A DNA stretch of 64,000 bases from Roseomonas acroporae (GCF_023223525.1 NZ_JALPRX010000008.1:1-64000); one strand, 5' to 3'; shown: positions 31,902-44,873, counted from the first letter of the stretch. Numbers and translations are program-made. Notes: generated by a model from the letters alone, not told the origin.

Positions 31902-32251
31902 GCGCGCCGACCGAGCGGGTGCTCTGCCGCCTCGACGAGATCCCCGATGGCGGCGCCCGTGGCTTCGGCGCGGCGCCCGGCGGCTTCACCGGCCTGTTCG
32001 CGGTGCGCCGCGGCGAGCGTGCCTTCGTCTTCGTCAATTCCTGCCCGCATATCGGCGTGCCGCTGGAGATCGTCCCCGACCGCTTCCTCGATGCGCGGGG
32101 GGAGCTGATCGTCTGCAGCGTCCACGGCGCCCGCTTCCGCGTCGCGGACGGGCTCTGCGTCGCCGGCCCCTGCCTCGGCGATTCGCTGGAGGCGGTCCCG
32201 TCGCGCGTCCAGGACGGCCGGCTGCTGGTGCCCGCCGATTCCGGCCTCTGA
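31898..32251 (+). CDS. Rieske [2Fe-2S] protein
   Basis: A 117-residue single-domain Rieske ferredoxin. The two cluster-binding boxes are C-P-H in FVNSCPHIGVPL and C-x2-H in IVCSVHGARF. It resembles ferredoxin components of dioxygenase-type or nitrite-reductase-small-subunit-like proteins, but no oxygenase gene is adjacent. The start overlaps the EVE gene by four bases. Confidence 0.88.
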   Translation: MSAPTERVLCRLDEIPDGGARGFGAAPGGFTGLFAVRRGERAFVFVNSCPHIGVPLEIVPDRFLDARGELIVCSVHGARFRVADGLCVAGPCLGDSLEAVPSRVQDGRLLVPADSGL

Positions 32252-32438
32252 CGAGCCTTTCTGCCGGGCGCGACGGCGCCGCTTCGGCGGGACCGGCGGG
32301 CGCGACCGTGGGCGACGGGTGGCGCGGCGCTGTTACCGCGCGTCACCCTGTGCCCAGGTGTCACCACTTTTTCATCCGCCGGCCGCCATGCCGGCCGGGT
32401 TGGATGATCGCATGACAGATGGAGGAAAGGACGCCGCC

Positions 32439-32792
32439 ATGTCGCCGGTAACGTCGCTCCCACGCCGCCTCGCCCTGGCCGCCGCGCTGGTGCTCGGCAT
32501 CGCCGCCACCGTTCCCGCCGCCCAGGCAGCCAATGGAGCGGCCAATGGAGCGGTCAGTGGATGGGCCGATGGACCGGTCGGCGCCGTGCCTGCCGTTGCC
32601 ACGACGGCCGGCGCCGAGGTGCTGCCCGTCCAGTACTACGGCCCGCCGCGCGGCTACTACCGCCCGCCGCCGCCGCCCCCGCCGCGCTATGGCGGCTACG
32701 GCGGCTACTACCGCCCGCACTGGCACCGTCCGCCGCCCCCGCCGCCGCGCGGCTACTACCGTCCGCCGCCGCGCCCCTACTACTATCGCTGA
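32439..32792 (+). CDS. Secreted Pro/Tyr-rich small protein
   Basis: A 117-residue protein with a Sec signal peptide (LALAAALVLGIAATVPAAQA). The mature part has a four-unit 12-bp repeat (ANGA, ANGA, VSGW, ADGP) and ends with runs such as YYRPPPPPPPRYGGYGGYY and RGYYRPPPRPYYYR. Such Pro/Tyr-rich secreted proteins are common in Rhizobiales and Acetobacteraceae but have no assigned function. The start at 32439 has GGAGGAAAGG upstream. Confidence 0.75.
   Translation: MSPVTSLPRRLALAAALVLGIAATVPAAQAANGAANGAVSGWADGPVGAVPAVATTAGAEVLPVQYYGPPRGYYRPPPPPPPRYGGYGGYYRPHWHRPPPPPPRGYYRPPPRPYYYR
32529..32576. repeat. In-frame 12-bp array in the Pro/Tyr-rich secreted protein gene
   Basis: Four 12-bp units, two of them identical (GCCAATGGAGCG), encode tetrapeptides just after the predicted signal-peptide cleavage site. 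Confidence 0.85.
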
Positions 32793-32933
32793 GTCGGCCG
32801 CCATCTCCGGGCCGGGGCGGCCACCCCGGCCCGCATGGCCTGTGAATCTCTTCACAGACCCCTCGACACGGCAGCGATACGGAATCCCCGGCCGGCGACG
32901 CGCATCCCGCGCGCGCCGGGCCGGAGAGACCGC

Positions 32934-34085
32934 ATGCCCGACGCCCCTGGCCCCGCCCGGCCGCGCATCACCTATGACGGCCGGCCGGGCGAGCTGTTCA
33001 GCCTCTGGCTCGTCAACCTGCTGCTGACCGCCGTCACCCTCGGCGTCTACCGCTTCTGGGCCCGTGCCCGCACCCGCCGCTACCTCTGGTCCCACCTCGC
33101 CGTGGACGGTCACCGCTTCGCGTACACCGGCACCGGCGGCGAGCTGTTCCGCGGCTTCCTCCTCGCGCTCCTCGGCGTGCTGGTGCCGGCCCTCCTCGTC
33201 GTCCTCGCGGCCCCGCTCGTGCTGCCCGAGCCGCTGGTCCCCCTGGCGATCCTGGCGGTCTACGCCGCCCTCCTGCCGCTCGGCCTGTTCGGCGTGTTCA
33301 CCGCGCGCCGGTACCTGATGCGCCGCACCGTGCTGCGCGGCATCGCCTTCGAGCAGGGCGGATCCGCCTGGGACTACGCCTTCCGCATGACCGGCCGCCT
33401 GCTGCTCACCGCCGTCACCCTCGGCTTGCACGGCCCCTGGATGATCGCCGCCTCGCTGCGCCGCACCGTCGGGGCCACCCGCCATGGCGGCACCGAATTC
33501 CGCTTCGACGGCGAGGGCGGGGAGCTGCTCGGCTGGGCCCTCCTCTGCGGCGTCCTCGGCGCCACGGTGATGGGCCTCGCCCTCCTGCTCGCCATGCCCA
33601 CGCTCGTCCAGGCCGGCGCCATGCTCGGCGGCGCCTCGCCTGGCGAGGGGCTGGGCGCGGGCAGCCCGTTCCGCGCCGACCCGGACCGGCTCGCCTTCCT
33701 CCTCCTCGGCGCCGGCGCGCCGCTGCTGGCCGGCTACCTCGTCGCGATCGCCCTCGGCGCCGTCGTCTGGCAGGCCGTGACGTGGCGCTTCCTCGTCGAG
33801 CACACCCTCGTCGGGAACGCCGGCACCGGCGCGGCCCGGCTCGACCTCGCCACCGGCCTCGGCGGCATCATGGGCAGCATCGCGTCGAACGCGCTGATCG
33901 TGGTGCTGAGCCTCGGCCTGCTGACGCCGATCGCGCAGCACCGCTGGATGCGTTTCGCCACCCGCACCCTGGTGCTGGACGGCCGCCTCGACCTCGACCG
34001 CGCCGTCCCGCGCCAGGTCCCGCGCGGCCCCGGCCATGGCGAGGGGCTGGCCGATGCCTTCGGCGTCGGCGCCGCCGCCCTCTGA
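32934..34085 (+). CDS. DUF898 (YjgN-like) integral membrane protein
   Basis: A 383-residue polytopic membrane protein with about six to eight hydrophobic segments. The DUF898 signature is a repeated module: LFSLWLVNLLLTAVTLGVYRFWARARTRRYLW (in part: LGVYRFWARARTRRYLW), with equivalents in the middle (LTAVTLGLHGPWMIAASLRR) and at the C terminus (ALIVVLSLGLLTPIAQHRW). The function of the family is unknown. The 141-base upstream spacer is unremarkable; the 312 bases downstream (34086-34397) hold nothing I recognise. Confidence 0.87.
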   Translation: MPDAPGPARPRITYDGRPGELFSLWLVNLLLTAVTLGVYRFWARARTRRYLWSHLAVDGHRFAYTGTGGELFRGFLLALLGVLVPALLVVLAAPLVLPEPLVPLAILAVYAALLPLGLFGVFTARRYLMRRTVLRGIAFEQGGSAWDYAFRMTGRLLLTAVTLGLHGPWMIAASLRRTVGATRHGGTEFRFDGEGGELLGWALLCGVLGATVMGLALLLAMPTLVQAGAMLGGASPGEGLGAGSPFRADPDRLAFLLLGAGAPLLAGYLVAIALGAVVWQAVTWRFLVEHTLVGNAGTGAARLDLATGLGGIMGSIASNALIVVLSLGLLTPIAQHRWMRFATRTLVLDGRLDLDRAVPRQVPRGPGHGEGLADAFGVGAAAL

Positions 34086-34397
34086 TCCCCGCGCGCCGGC
34101 CGGCGGCATCGCCGGTCGGCCGGCCGCGCGTGCCCCGGTGCCGGCATCCCGCCTCGCCCGGCCCGCCCGGCAGGTTCCTCGCCAGGGGCGCCGCCGCACC
34201 CCGTGCCGCCCGAGGCCCGGCGGCGCCCTGCGGTCCCCCGGCCACGTCTCATCCCTGCGACACCCCGCCGGGGCGCCCCCGCGCCCTCGTTGCGTCCCCG
34301 ATTGACGCTTTCCAGGCCGATGCCCACTCTCCCCGGCAAGTGCCGACCACCCGCATGCCCCGCCCCGGGCGGCGGGCTCGCGCCGCAGGAGGAATGC

Positions 34398-36329
<1,932 letters not shown>

Positions 36330-37003
36330 CCCCGCCGCGGCCGTGCTCCCCGGGCGCGGCCGCGTCTCCCCGCCGCATCCCCCGGCCGATCCCCGGGTCG
36401 GCGCGTCCTACCGCCATGCCCCCCGCCATGCCCCTGGCCAGGGCGGTGGCGAACCGTGGTGCGGCCGGCCTGCCTTCCGCCGCCGGAGCTCTCGCTCCCG
36501 CGCCGCCGGGCGTCGCCGCCCGCCGGCGATTCGGTCCGTCACCCCGCCCGGCTTCACTCCCGGCCTTGTTCCCTCGGCTTCTCCTCTCGGTCTCTCCCCT
36601 GGGCTGATCCTTCGGGCTGATCCTTCGGGCCGGCCGCGCCGGGCGGCGGGTCGCGGCGGCCCGTCGCTTCGTGTATCCGTGAGGGCGACGCACCCGCCCG
36701 TCGCGCGGCCACCGCCGACGGTCCGCCGCCGCCATCAGCCTTCGCGGCCCGGTCGCAGCATGTCGCGCCAGATCGCTGCGGGGACATCATAACGGATTTG
36801 TATACAACCCTAGGGCGGTGATCCGCGCACCTTTTGTAAGCTTTCTCACAAACCTGTGGATAGTCGCCCTAAACTCAAAATTAAGATTTTCTGCGCAAGA
36901 CGTACATGGCACAAGGGAGGTGCTGCGGTGCAAGAGGACGCTGCGGCGCGCCGGCCATGCCCTCGCCGGCGTCGACTTACAGCACCCTTCAAGCAGGACC
37001 GGC
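36330..37003. promoter_or_regulatory. Long gap with 13-bp array and AT-rich promoter of the ExoY-like gene
   Basis: This 674-base gap has two structured parts. A 13-bp array (36578-36629; four units, last two CTGATCCTTCGGG) shares the CCYTNGGG core. An AT-rich island (36790-36900) holds the palindrome TTGTATACAA (36798-36807) and TTTGT-N10-ACAAA just after it. These look like regulatory sites for the sugar transferase gene. No gene was recognised. Confidence 0.55.
36578..36629. repeat. 13-bp tandem array upstream of the sugar transferase gene
   Basis: Units CTTCTCCTCTCGG, TCTCTCCCCTGGG and CTGATCCTTCGGG twice, each exactly 13 bp. Two looser units precede them. Confidence 0.8.
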
Positions 37004-37708
37004 ATGAACCAGTTCCAAGCCCTGCGTCGCGCGACCGCGGACATGACGATGGCTCGCCAGCAGCCGATGCGGCCCTCGCGACGTCTGCGCGCCTCGATCC
37101 GCCCCTCCCTGAAGCGGTGCATGGATATCGTCGGGGCCGCGACGATCCTGGCCGCGCTGCTGCCGTTGATGCTCGTGATCGCCGGGCTGGTGGCGCTGGA
37201 TGGCGGGCCGGTGCTGTTCGCGCATCAGCGCGTGGGGCGCGGCGGCCGCGCCTTCGGCTGCCTCAAGTTCCGCACCATGGTGCCGCAGGCCGAGGCCCGG
37301 CTCGACGCGCTCCTGCGCGGCGATCCGCTGCTCCGCGCGGAGTGGGAGGAAACCCGCAAGCTGCGCCGCGATCCCCGCGTCACGACGATCGGCCGCCTGC
37401 TCCGCGTCTCGTCGATGGACGAGCTGCCGCAGCTCATCAACGTGCTGCGCGGCCAGATGAGCCTGGTGGGGCCGCGGCCGGTGGTGCAGCGCGAGCTGGA
37501 CGAGCACTACGGCCGCTTCGCCGCCGACTACCTCGCCGTCCGTCCCGGCATCACGGGACCCTGGCAGGTGAGCGGCCGCAGCGACACCAGCTACAGCGAC
37601 CGGGTGGCGCTGGATGTCGGGTATGTCCGCCGCCTCTCGCTGCGCCGCGACGTCCGGATCCTGTTCCAGACCGTGCGGGCGGTCCTGATCGGCCGCGGCG
37701 CCTGCTGA
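37004..37708 (+). CDS. Undecaprenyl-phosphate sugar phosphotransferase (ExoY/WcaJ family)
   Basis: Monotopic membrane enzyme that starts repeat-unit assembly by moving a sugar-1-phosphate onto undecaprenyl phosphate. The 234-residue ExoY-type protein has one hydrophobic re-entrant segment (IVGAATILAALLPLMLVIAGLVAL), the catalytic region GPVLFAHQRVGRGG and FRTMV, DELPQLINVLRGQMSLVGPRPV and the C-terminal PGITGPWQVSGR. It is likely to act with the polysaccharide locus at the window start, although it lies 24 kb away. ATG 37004 is preferred to the longer frame from 36818, which runs through the AT-rich promoter island. Confidence 0.9.
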   Translation: MNQFQALRRATADMTMARQQPMRPSRRLRASIRPSLKRCMDIVGAATILAALLPLMLVIAGLVALDGGPVLFAHQRVGRGGRAFGCLKFRTMVPQAEARLDALLRGDPLLRAEWEETRKLRRDPRVTTIGRLLRVSSMDELPQLINVLRGQMSLVGPRPVVQRELDEHYGRFAADYLAVRPGITGPWQVSGRSDTSYSDRVALDVGYVRRLSLRRDVRILFQTVRAVLIGRGAC

Positions 37709-37771
37709 TCGCCTGACGGCGGCCGGCACGGCCCCGCCGATCCGGCCGCTTCCCGCGCCGGCGCCGTCAGG

Positions 37772-37816
37772 CAGGGTACCGCTGGGCAAGGTACCTTTGG
37801 GCAAGGCACCGCTGGA
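37772..37816. repeat. 15-bp tandem array (3 units) upstream of the acyl-CoA synthetase
   Basis: CAGGGTACCGCTGGG, CAAGGTACCTTTGGG and CAAGGCACCGCTGGA, ending 55 bases before the next start codon. Confidence 0.85.
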
Positions 37817-37871
37817 CGGACCTCCCGCGCATCGTTCACCCTGCGCCCGACCAGGGAACCGGGAGGAAGCG

Positions 37872-39479
<1,608 letters not shown>

Positions 39480-39497
39480 CATCCCCGCCGGCCTGGG

Positions 39498-39549
39498 CCG
39501 TCCCTTGGGGCCGTCCCTTGGGGCCATCCCTTGGGGTCATTCCCTCGGG
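39498..39549. repeat. 13-bp tandem array (4 units) between two genes
   Basis: CCGTCCCTTGGGG twice, CCATCCCTTGGGG and TCATTCCCTCGGG. It starts 19 bases after the acyl-CoA synthetase stop and lies upstream of the LLM oxidoreductase gene. Confidence 0.95.
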
Positions 39550-39666
39550 ACGGGCGCCATCGGTTCCCGGTCACGGGCGCGCCGGCGACGTATCGGTGCC
39601 GCCGCCCGGTTGCCCCGGCGCCGGCGCGCCGTCATGCTGCCGGCAACGACCGGGGAGACGGACGGG

Positions 39667-40872
39667 ATGGCCCATGCGGGCTTGCGCTTCGGCATCTTCA
39701 TGGCGCCGTTCCATCGCGTCGGCGACAACCCGACGCTCTCGCTGGCGCGCGACCTGGAGCTGATCCAGTGGCTCGACCATCTCGGCTACGACGAGGCCTG
39801 GATCGGCGAGCACCATTCCGCGGGCTGGGAGATCATCGCCTCGCCCGAGGTGTTCATCGCCGCCGCCGCCGAGCGCACGCGCCACATCCGCCTCGGCTCC
39901 GGCGTCACCAGCCTGCCCTACCACCACCCGCTGCTGGTGGCGCAGCGCTTCGTGCAGCTCGACCACATGACGCGCGGCCGCGTCATGCTCGGCTGCGGCC
40001 CCGGCGCGCTGGTCTCCGACGCCTACATGCTGGGCATCGACCCGAAGGACCAGCGCCGGCGCATGGAGGAGTCGCTGGAAGCGATCCTGCGCCTGCTGGC
40101 CGACGAGGAGCCGGTCACGATGAAGACCGACTGGTTCGAGCTGCGCGAGGCGCGGCTGCACCTCGCCCCCTACACCCACCCGCGCTTCCCGGTCTCGGTG
40201 GCCAGCTCCACCACCCCCTCCGGTGCCCTGGCCGCCGGGCGGCACGGGCTCGGCCTGCTCTCGCTCGGCGCCGGCCTGCCGGGCGGGCCGCAGAAGCTCG
40301 GCGAGTCCTGGCGCACCGCCGAGGACGAGGCGGCGCGCCACGGCAAGCGGGTGGACCGCGCCGACTGGCGCCTCGTCGTCAACCTGCACTGCGCGGAGGA
40401 GGACGAGCAGGCCTTCCGCGAGGTGAAGCTCGGCGAGCGGCTGGAGACGCTGAGCTACTTCGCCGAGACGCTGGGCCGCCCGCCCGGCCGCTCCGAGGAC
40501 CCGCTGCGCGACGGGCTGGCCGCCGGCTCCACCCTGATCGGCTCGCCCGACACCGTCGCCGCCGGCATCGAGCGGCTGCTCTCCTTCACCGAGGGCGGCG
40601 CCGGCGGCGTGCTGTTCCGCGCCCATGACTGGGCCAACCGCGAGCAGACCATGCGCTCCTACGAGCTGTTCGCCCGCTGGGTGATGCCGCGCTTCCAGGG
40701 CTCGCTCGCGGCGCCCGCCGGCTCGCGCGAATGGGTCAGCGGCCAGCGCAGCGCCATCTTCGCGCCCAACCTGGAGGCGCTGAAGCGCGCCTTCGTCGAG
40801 GCGGGCCGCCCGGTGCCGGAGCACATCCGGCTGCAACTGGAGACGGGGCGCTTCGAGACGCCGAAGGGGTGA
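39667..40872 (+). CDS. LLM-class flavin-dependent oxidoreductase
   Basis: Luciferase-like monooxygenase of 401 residues, using FMN or F420-type cofactor. Typical features: FGIFMAPFHRVGDNPTLSLARDLELIQWLDHLGYDEAWIGEHH (in part: LDHLGYDEAWIGEHH), RLGSGVTSLPYHHPLLVAQRF, LDHMTRGRVMLGCGPG and VASSTTPSGA. The substrate is unknown; the family includes alkane and sulfonate monooxygenases. The start at 39667 is chosen by the family N terminus; 39634 is possible. Confidence 0.88.
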   Translation: MAHAGLRFGIFMAPFHRVGDNPTLSLARDLELIQWLDHLGYDEAWIGEHHSAGWEIIASPEVFIAAAAERTRHIRLGSGVTSLPYHHPLLVAQRFVQLDHMTRGRVMLGCGPGALVSDAYMLGIDPKDQRRRMEESLEAILRLLADEEPVTMKTDWFELREARLHLAPYTHPRFPVSVASSTTPSGALAAGRHGLGLLSLGAGLPGGPQKLGESWRTAEDEAARHGKRVDRADWRLVVNLHCAEEDEQAFREVKLGERLETLSYFAETLGRPPGRSEDPLRDGLAAGSTLIGSPDTVAAGIERLLSFTEGGAGGVLFRAHDWANREQTMRSYELFARWVMPRFQGSLAAPAGSREWVSGQRSAIFAPNLEALKRAFVEAGRPVPEHIRLQLETGRFETPKG

Positions 40873-40995
40873 GGGGCGGGGCCGGCGCCGCGCCGGGGGG
40901 CGAGGGGGCCAAGCCCGCTGCGGAATCCCCGCCTGCCCGGACCGGGTCGAAGGCTCCCGCCGGCCCGGGTCGGCGCACCCGCCGGGCCGGCCGGA

Positions 40996-41451
40996 TCAGC
41001 TCCGCGCCGGCTTGCTGCCGTGCGAGCGGTCCGGGGTGCCGCGGAACAGCGACATGTGGGTGTGGGTCGCGACCCAGGGGTCCCCCACCTTCGCGCGGGC
41101 GAAGGAGACGGTGGCGCGGCCCGGCCGGTCGAATTCCGTGCCGTCAGGCCGGTAGCCGGTCGAGTCCCACACCGCCATGCCCACGGCGAAGAGCCGGTCG
41201 GGCGAGACCTGGGCGCGCACGTCGTCGAGCTTCCAGCGGAAGCCCTCGATCGTGCCCCAGACGTTGCGCCACTGGTGCTGCTCGGTGGCGGGCTGGCCCT
41301 CCAGGAAGTCGCTGAAGGTGCCGAAGGCGATCATGTCCGGCGCGAAGAGGTGGCGCGCGGCGGCGAAGTCCACGGCCTGGACGTGGTCGGAGAGTTCCTT
41401 GAACCAGGCGCGGACCAGGGCGAGGTCCTCGGGCGGTGCGTCGTTGCTCAT
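40996..41451 (-). CDS. NTF2-like (SnoaL/ketosteroid isomerase fold) protein
   Basis: A 151-residue protein of the nuclear transport factor 2-like superfamily. It has LVRAWFKELSDHVQAVDF, FAPDMIAFGTFSDFLEG, WGTIEGFRWKLDDVRA, and the C-terminal ATVSFARAKVGDPWVATHTHMSLF. These folds are used as isomerases or small-ligand proteins; no catalytic pair can be assigned with confidence. It is convergent with the LLM gene. Confidence 0.78.
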   Translation of the reverse strand: MSNDAPPEDLALVRAWFKELSDHVQAVDFAAARHLFAPDMIAFGTFSDFLEGQPATEQHQWRNVWGTIEGFRWKLDDVRAQVSPDRLFAVGMAVWDSTGYRPDGTEFDRPGRATVSFARAKVGDPWVATHTHMSLFRGTPDRSHGSKPARS

Positions 41452-41886
41452 GGGCTGTTCCGTGCTGGCGGCCGGCGGCCGCGACGGGGCCGAGGATGCC
41501 CCGGCGGCGGCGCGGCGTGAACACCGCCCCATGGCCGGGGCGTGGCCGGGGCGTGGCCGGGGGCGTGCGGAGGGGGGCGCTCCGCCGGATGGCGTTGCCG
41601 GGCCGCGTGGCCGGCGCGATGGCGGGCACGGCACCATGGCGGCCGTCGGGCGCGGGACATCCGGCATGGTGCATCGGGCGCGGGGCGTCGGGCCGCGCCG
41701 CCGGCATCGCCCCCGTGCGCATCCGCCGCTTGATGCGGCGCGGCAGACCTGCCAACTCGGGACCATGCGCGGGCCGGCGCCGGCCGGACCCCGCTCATCA
41801 GGCCCCCTGGCCCCCCCTTGGCCCCCCCCTGGCCGCGGCCCCCTCGGCGGGTCGTGGCGGCGTCCGCGGCAGCGAGTTCGGAGAGC
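41452..41886. repeat. Divergent spacer with two 11-bp arrays
   Basis: Two 11-bp arrays occur in this 435-base spacer. Three units of CRTGGCCGGGG lie at 41530-41562, 78 bases before the NTF2-like start on the minus strand. Three units of the form CCCCCCCCTGG lie at 41800-41832, 54 bases before the queD start. The second shares its core with the array at 7546. No gene was recognised between them. Confidence 0.85.
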
Positions 41887-42474
41887 ATGTTCAGCCTGGA
41901 GTTCAGCCGCCGCTACAGCATGGCGCACCGGCTGCGGGCCGGCGCGGCGCCACGCTGCGCCGTGCCGCACGGCCACAACGAGACGGTGACGGTGCGCCTC
42001 CAGGCCACCCGCCCGGCGCCGCTGGACGGGCAGGCCAACATGGTCGAGCCCTTCGAGCGGGCCAAGGCGCGCTGGCACCGCTGGATCGACGAGCGGGTGG
42101 ACCACGCCCTCCAGCTCGGCGCCGCCGACCCGCTGGTCGGCTGGTTCCGCGCCGAGGAGCCCGAGCACCTGCCGCGCCTGCTGGTCACGCCCGGGGACCC
42201 GACCACCGAGGTGCTGTGCTGCCTGTTCATGGCCAAGCTCAATGCCTTCCTGGCCGCCGATGGCGGCCGGCTGCGCTGCGCCGCGCTGCGCATCGAGGAG
42301 ACGCCCACCAACGCGGTCTCCTTCGACGGTGACCCGCTGGCCATGCTGCCGGAGGCGGCACCCGGCTTCCTGCCCTGGTGGCGGCGGCCGGACCTCAGCA
42401 TCAACGACCTGCTGCCGGCCCCCGACGACGCGGCGGCGCCGGCTCGGGTGACTCTGCGGGCGGCCGTGGCGTGA
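41887..42474 (+). CDS. queD: 6-carboxytetrahydropterin synthase-like (QueD)
   Basis: Zn-dependent enzyme of the queuosine/7-deazaguanine pathway that makes 6-carboxy-tetrahydropterin. The zinc ligands are His14 (MAHRL) and His28/His30 (PHGH); Cys24 is the likely catalytic cysteine. The rest (TPTNAVSFDG and a helical insert) is longer than typical QueD, 195 versus about 120-140 residues, with an extra middle and C-terminal segment. The stop overlaps the queE GTG (GTGA). The pathway genes queC and queF are not in the window. Confidence 0.85.
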   Translation: MFSLEFSRRYSMAHRLRAGAAPRCAVPHGHNETVTVRLQATRPAPLDGQANMVEPFERAKARWHRWIDERVDHALQLGAADPLVGWFRAEEPEHLPRLLVTPGDPTTEVLCCLFMAKLNAFLAADGGRLRCAALRIEETPTNAVSFDGDPLAMLPEAAPGFLPWWRRPDLSINDLLPAPDDAAAPARVTLRAAVA

Positions 42475-43103
42475 GCTACGCGGTCAAGGAGATCTTCGCG
42501 ACCCTCCAGGGGGAGGGGGCGCAGGCCGGCCGGGCCGCGGTGTTCTGCCGCTTCGCCGGCTGCAATCTCTGGTCCGGGCGCGAGGAGGACCGCGCCGCGG
42601 CCGCCTGCCGCTTCTGCGACACGGACTTCGTCGGCCTGGACGGGCCGGGCGGCGGCCGCTTCGCCGATGCCGCCGCGCTGGCCGGCGCCATCCTGCGCGC
42701 CTGGCCGGGCGGTGCCGCCCGCCGCTTCGTGGTCGTGACCGGCGGCGAGCCGCTGCTGCAGCTCGACGCGCCGCTGATCGACGCGCTCCACGCCGAGGGC
42801 TTCGAGATCGCGGTGGAGAGCAACGGCACCGTGGCGCCGCCGCCGGGCATCGACTGGCTCTGCGTCAGCCCCAAGGCCGGCACGACGCTGGCGGTGCGCG
42901 GCGGGCAGGAGCTGAAGCTGGTCTACCCGCAGCCCGGCCTGCCGCCGGAGGCGCTGGACGGGCTGGAATTCGGCCACCGCTTCCTCCAGCCGATGGACGG
43001 GCCGGAACGCGAGGCCAACACCGGGGCGGCGATGCGCTACTGCCTGGAACACCCGGAATGGCGGCTCTCGGTGCAGGTGCACAAGCTGGTGGGGTTCGCC
43101 TGA
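42471..43103 (+). CDS. queE: 7-carboxy-7-deazaguanine synthase (QueE), radical SAM
   Basis: Radical SAM enzyme that contracts the pterin ring to 7-carboxy-7-deazaguanine, the step after QueD. The 210-residue protein has the distinctive cluster motif C31-x14-C46-x2-C49 in CNLWSGRE and CRFCDTDF, the family's variant of CxxxCxxC. Other motifs are EIFATLQGEG, VVTGGEPLLQLD and ESNGTVAPP. The GTG start overlaps the queD stop by four bases. Confidence 0.93.
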   Translation: MSYAVKEIFATLQGEGAQAGRAAVFCRFAGCNLWSGREEDRAAAACRFCDTDFVGLDGPGGGRFADAAALAGAILRAWPGGAARRFVVVTGGEPLLQLDAPLIDALHAEGFEIAVESNGTVAPPPGIDWLCVSPKAGTTLAVRGGQELKLVYPQPGLPPEALDGLEFGHRFLQPMDGPEREANTGAAMRYCLEHPEWRLSVQVHKLVGFA

Positions 43104-43110
43104 CGGCATC

Positions 43111-43303
43111 GGGGTTTTCGGGGCGCTGCCCCGGACCCCGCCAGGGAAGGCGCTGCCTTCCCTGGACCCATCCGCCGGGGCCGGGAGGCCCCGGACCCCA
43201 TTCGTTCGAGGTCGTGGCGGTTCAGACGCAAATACCTGAATTCAAAGGGGTTTCCAAAGGGGCTTCGCCCTTTGGCGGGGTCCGGGGCAAAGCCCCGGCG
43301 GCA
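43111..43303. repeat. GC-rich hairpin repeat (family C) between convergent queE and hutH
   Basis: Hairpins of the form GGGGCGCTGCCCC and CCCTTTGG with its partner lie at 43111-43200 and 43250-43303, in opposite orientations, with a less GC-rich centre (ATACCTGAATTCAAA). It fills the 222-base convergent gap. Confidence 0.8.
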
Positions 43304-43325
43304 TCCGCGAACGCCGCGCCGACCG

Positions 43326-44873
43326 TCAGCCCAGCCCCGCCAGCCCCACGAACGCCCCCGCCTCCACCAGCGCCTTCGCCGCCGCGATGTCCGGCGCCAT
43401 CACCCGGTCCGCCTCCCACGCCGCCGCGCCGCGCACCAGCGCATGGGCCGCCTCCAGCGGCGCCGAGGAGCGCAGCGGGCGGTGGAATTCCAGCCCCTGC
43501 GCCGCCGCCAGCAGCTCGATGGCCAGGATGCCGGCCAGGTTGTCCGCCATCTCCAGCACCCGCAGCGCGGCGCCGGGCGCCATGGAGACGTGGTCCTCCT
43601 GGTTGGCCGAGGTCGGGATGCTGTCGGCCGAGCGCGGCGCGGCGAGGGCCTTGTTCTCCGAGGCGAGGGCGGCGGCCGTCACCTGGGCCAGCATGAAGCC
43701 GGAATTCAGCCCGCCCTCGGCCACCAGGAAGGCGGGCAGGCCGGAAAGCGCCGGATCGGTCAGCAGGGCGATGCGCCGCTCGCTGATCGCGCCGAGCTGG
43801 GCGAGCGCCAGCGCCAGCGTGTCGGCGGCGAGCGAAACCGGGGCGGCGTGGAAATTGCCGCCCGAGAGCACCGCGCCGTCCTCGGTGACCAGCGGGTTGT
43901 CGGTGACGGCGTTGGCCTCGCGCCCCAGCACGGCGGCGGCATGGTCGAGCAGGTCCAGCGCCGCCCCCGCCACCTGCGGCTGGCAGCGCAGCGAGTAGGG
44001 GTCCTGCACGCGCGGGTCGCCTTCACGGTGGCTCTCGCGGATCGCCGAGCCGGCCAGCAGCCCGCGCAGCGCGGCCGCGACGCGCTCCTGGCCGGGCTGG
44101 CCGCGCAGCGCGTGGATGCGCGGGTCGAAGGGCGTGTCGCTGCCGCGCGCCGCGTCGGTGGACAGGGCGCCGGCGACCAGGGCGGTGCGCAGCAGGTCCT
44201 CGGCGGCGAACAGGCCGGCGAGCGCCAGGGCGGTGGAGACCTGGGTGCCGTTCAGCAGCGCCAGCCCCTCCTTGGGGCCGAGTTCGAGGGGGGCCACGCC
44301 GGCGCGTGCCAGGGCCTGGGCGCCGGGCAGGGCGGCCTCGCCGTGGAATGCCTCGCCCTCGCCGATCAGCACCAGCGAGAGATGCGCGAGCGGCGCGAGG
44401 TCGCCCGAGGCGCCGACCGAGCCGCGCGCCGGGATCGCCGGCAGCACGCCCGCCTCCAGCAGCGCCAGCAGCGCGCCCACCACCTCGGGCCGCACGCCGG
44501 AGGCGCCGCGCGCGAGGGAAAGGGCCTTCAGCGCCAGGATCAGCCGCACCACCGGCGCCGGCAGCAGCGGCCCGGTGCCGGCGGCGTGCGAGCGGACGAG
44601 GTTGCGCTGCAATTGCGCGAGCTGCTCCGGCGCGATCCGGGTGCCGGCCAGCTTGCCGAAGCCGGTGTTGACGCCGTAGAGCGCCGCCCCCGTGCCGAGC
44701 GCCGCCCGCAGCGCCCCGGCCGAGCGCGCCACCGGCGCCTCCCAGCCCGGCGCGAGGGCGAGCGGGGCGCCGGCCGCCACGGCCCGGAGCTGGTGCAGCG
44801 TCGCCTGTCCCGGCGTGGCGGTGACGGGCGTGATCGGAACGTCAGGCCGGGGCCTGTAGGATGTGCCGCGCAT
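43326..44873 (-). CDS. hutH: Histidine ammonia-lyase
   Basis: MIO-dependent enzyme that deaminates histidine to urocanate. The 515-residue protein has the cofactor-forming Ala155-Ser156-Gly157 in [11 protein letters not shown], the tyrosine loop [11 protein letters not shown], and Ser95-His96 in LVRSHAAG, the selector pair that marks HAL rather than tyrosine or phenylalanine lyases. Other motifs: [26 protein letters not shown]. No hutU, hutI or hutG is nearby, so it is isolated from the rest of histidine use. A 71-base spacer separates it from the divergent gene at 44945. Confidence 0.93.
   Translation of the reverse strand: MRGTSYRPRPDVPITPVTATPGQATLHQLRAVAAGAPLALAPGWEAPVARSAGALRAALGTGAALYGVNTGFGKLAGTRIAPEQLAQLQRNLVRSHAAGTGPLLPAPVVRLILALKALSLARGASGVRPEVVGALLALLEAGVLPAIPARGSVGASGDLAPLAHLSLVLIGEGEAFHGEAALPGAQALARAGVAPLELGPKEGLALLNGTQVSTALALAGLFAAEDLLRTALVAGALSTDAARGSDTPFDPRIHALRGQPGQERVAAALRGLLAGSAIRESHREGDPRVQDPYSLRCQPQVAGAALDLLDHAAAVLGREANAVTDNPLVTEDGAVLSGGNFHAAPVSLAADTLALALAQLGAISERRIALLTDPALSGLPAFLVAEGGLNSGFMLAQVTAAALASENKALAAPRSADSIPTSANQEDHVSMAPGAALRVLEMADNLAGILAIELLAAAQGLEFHRPLRSSAPLEAAHALVRGAAAWEADRVMAPDIAAAKALVEAGAFVGLAGLG

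Noticed and set aside
36818-37003. N-terminal extension of the ExoY-like transferase
   Set aside because: This stretch is the AT-rich regulatory island and its predicted residues do not match the family; ATG 37004 fits better.
43326-44873. Tyrosine or phenylalanine ammonia-lyase in place of HutH
   Set aside because: The selector pair is Ser-His (95-96), typical of histidine lyases, not His-Leu or Phe-Leu.
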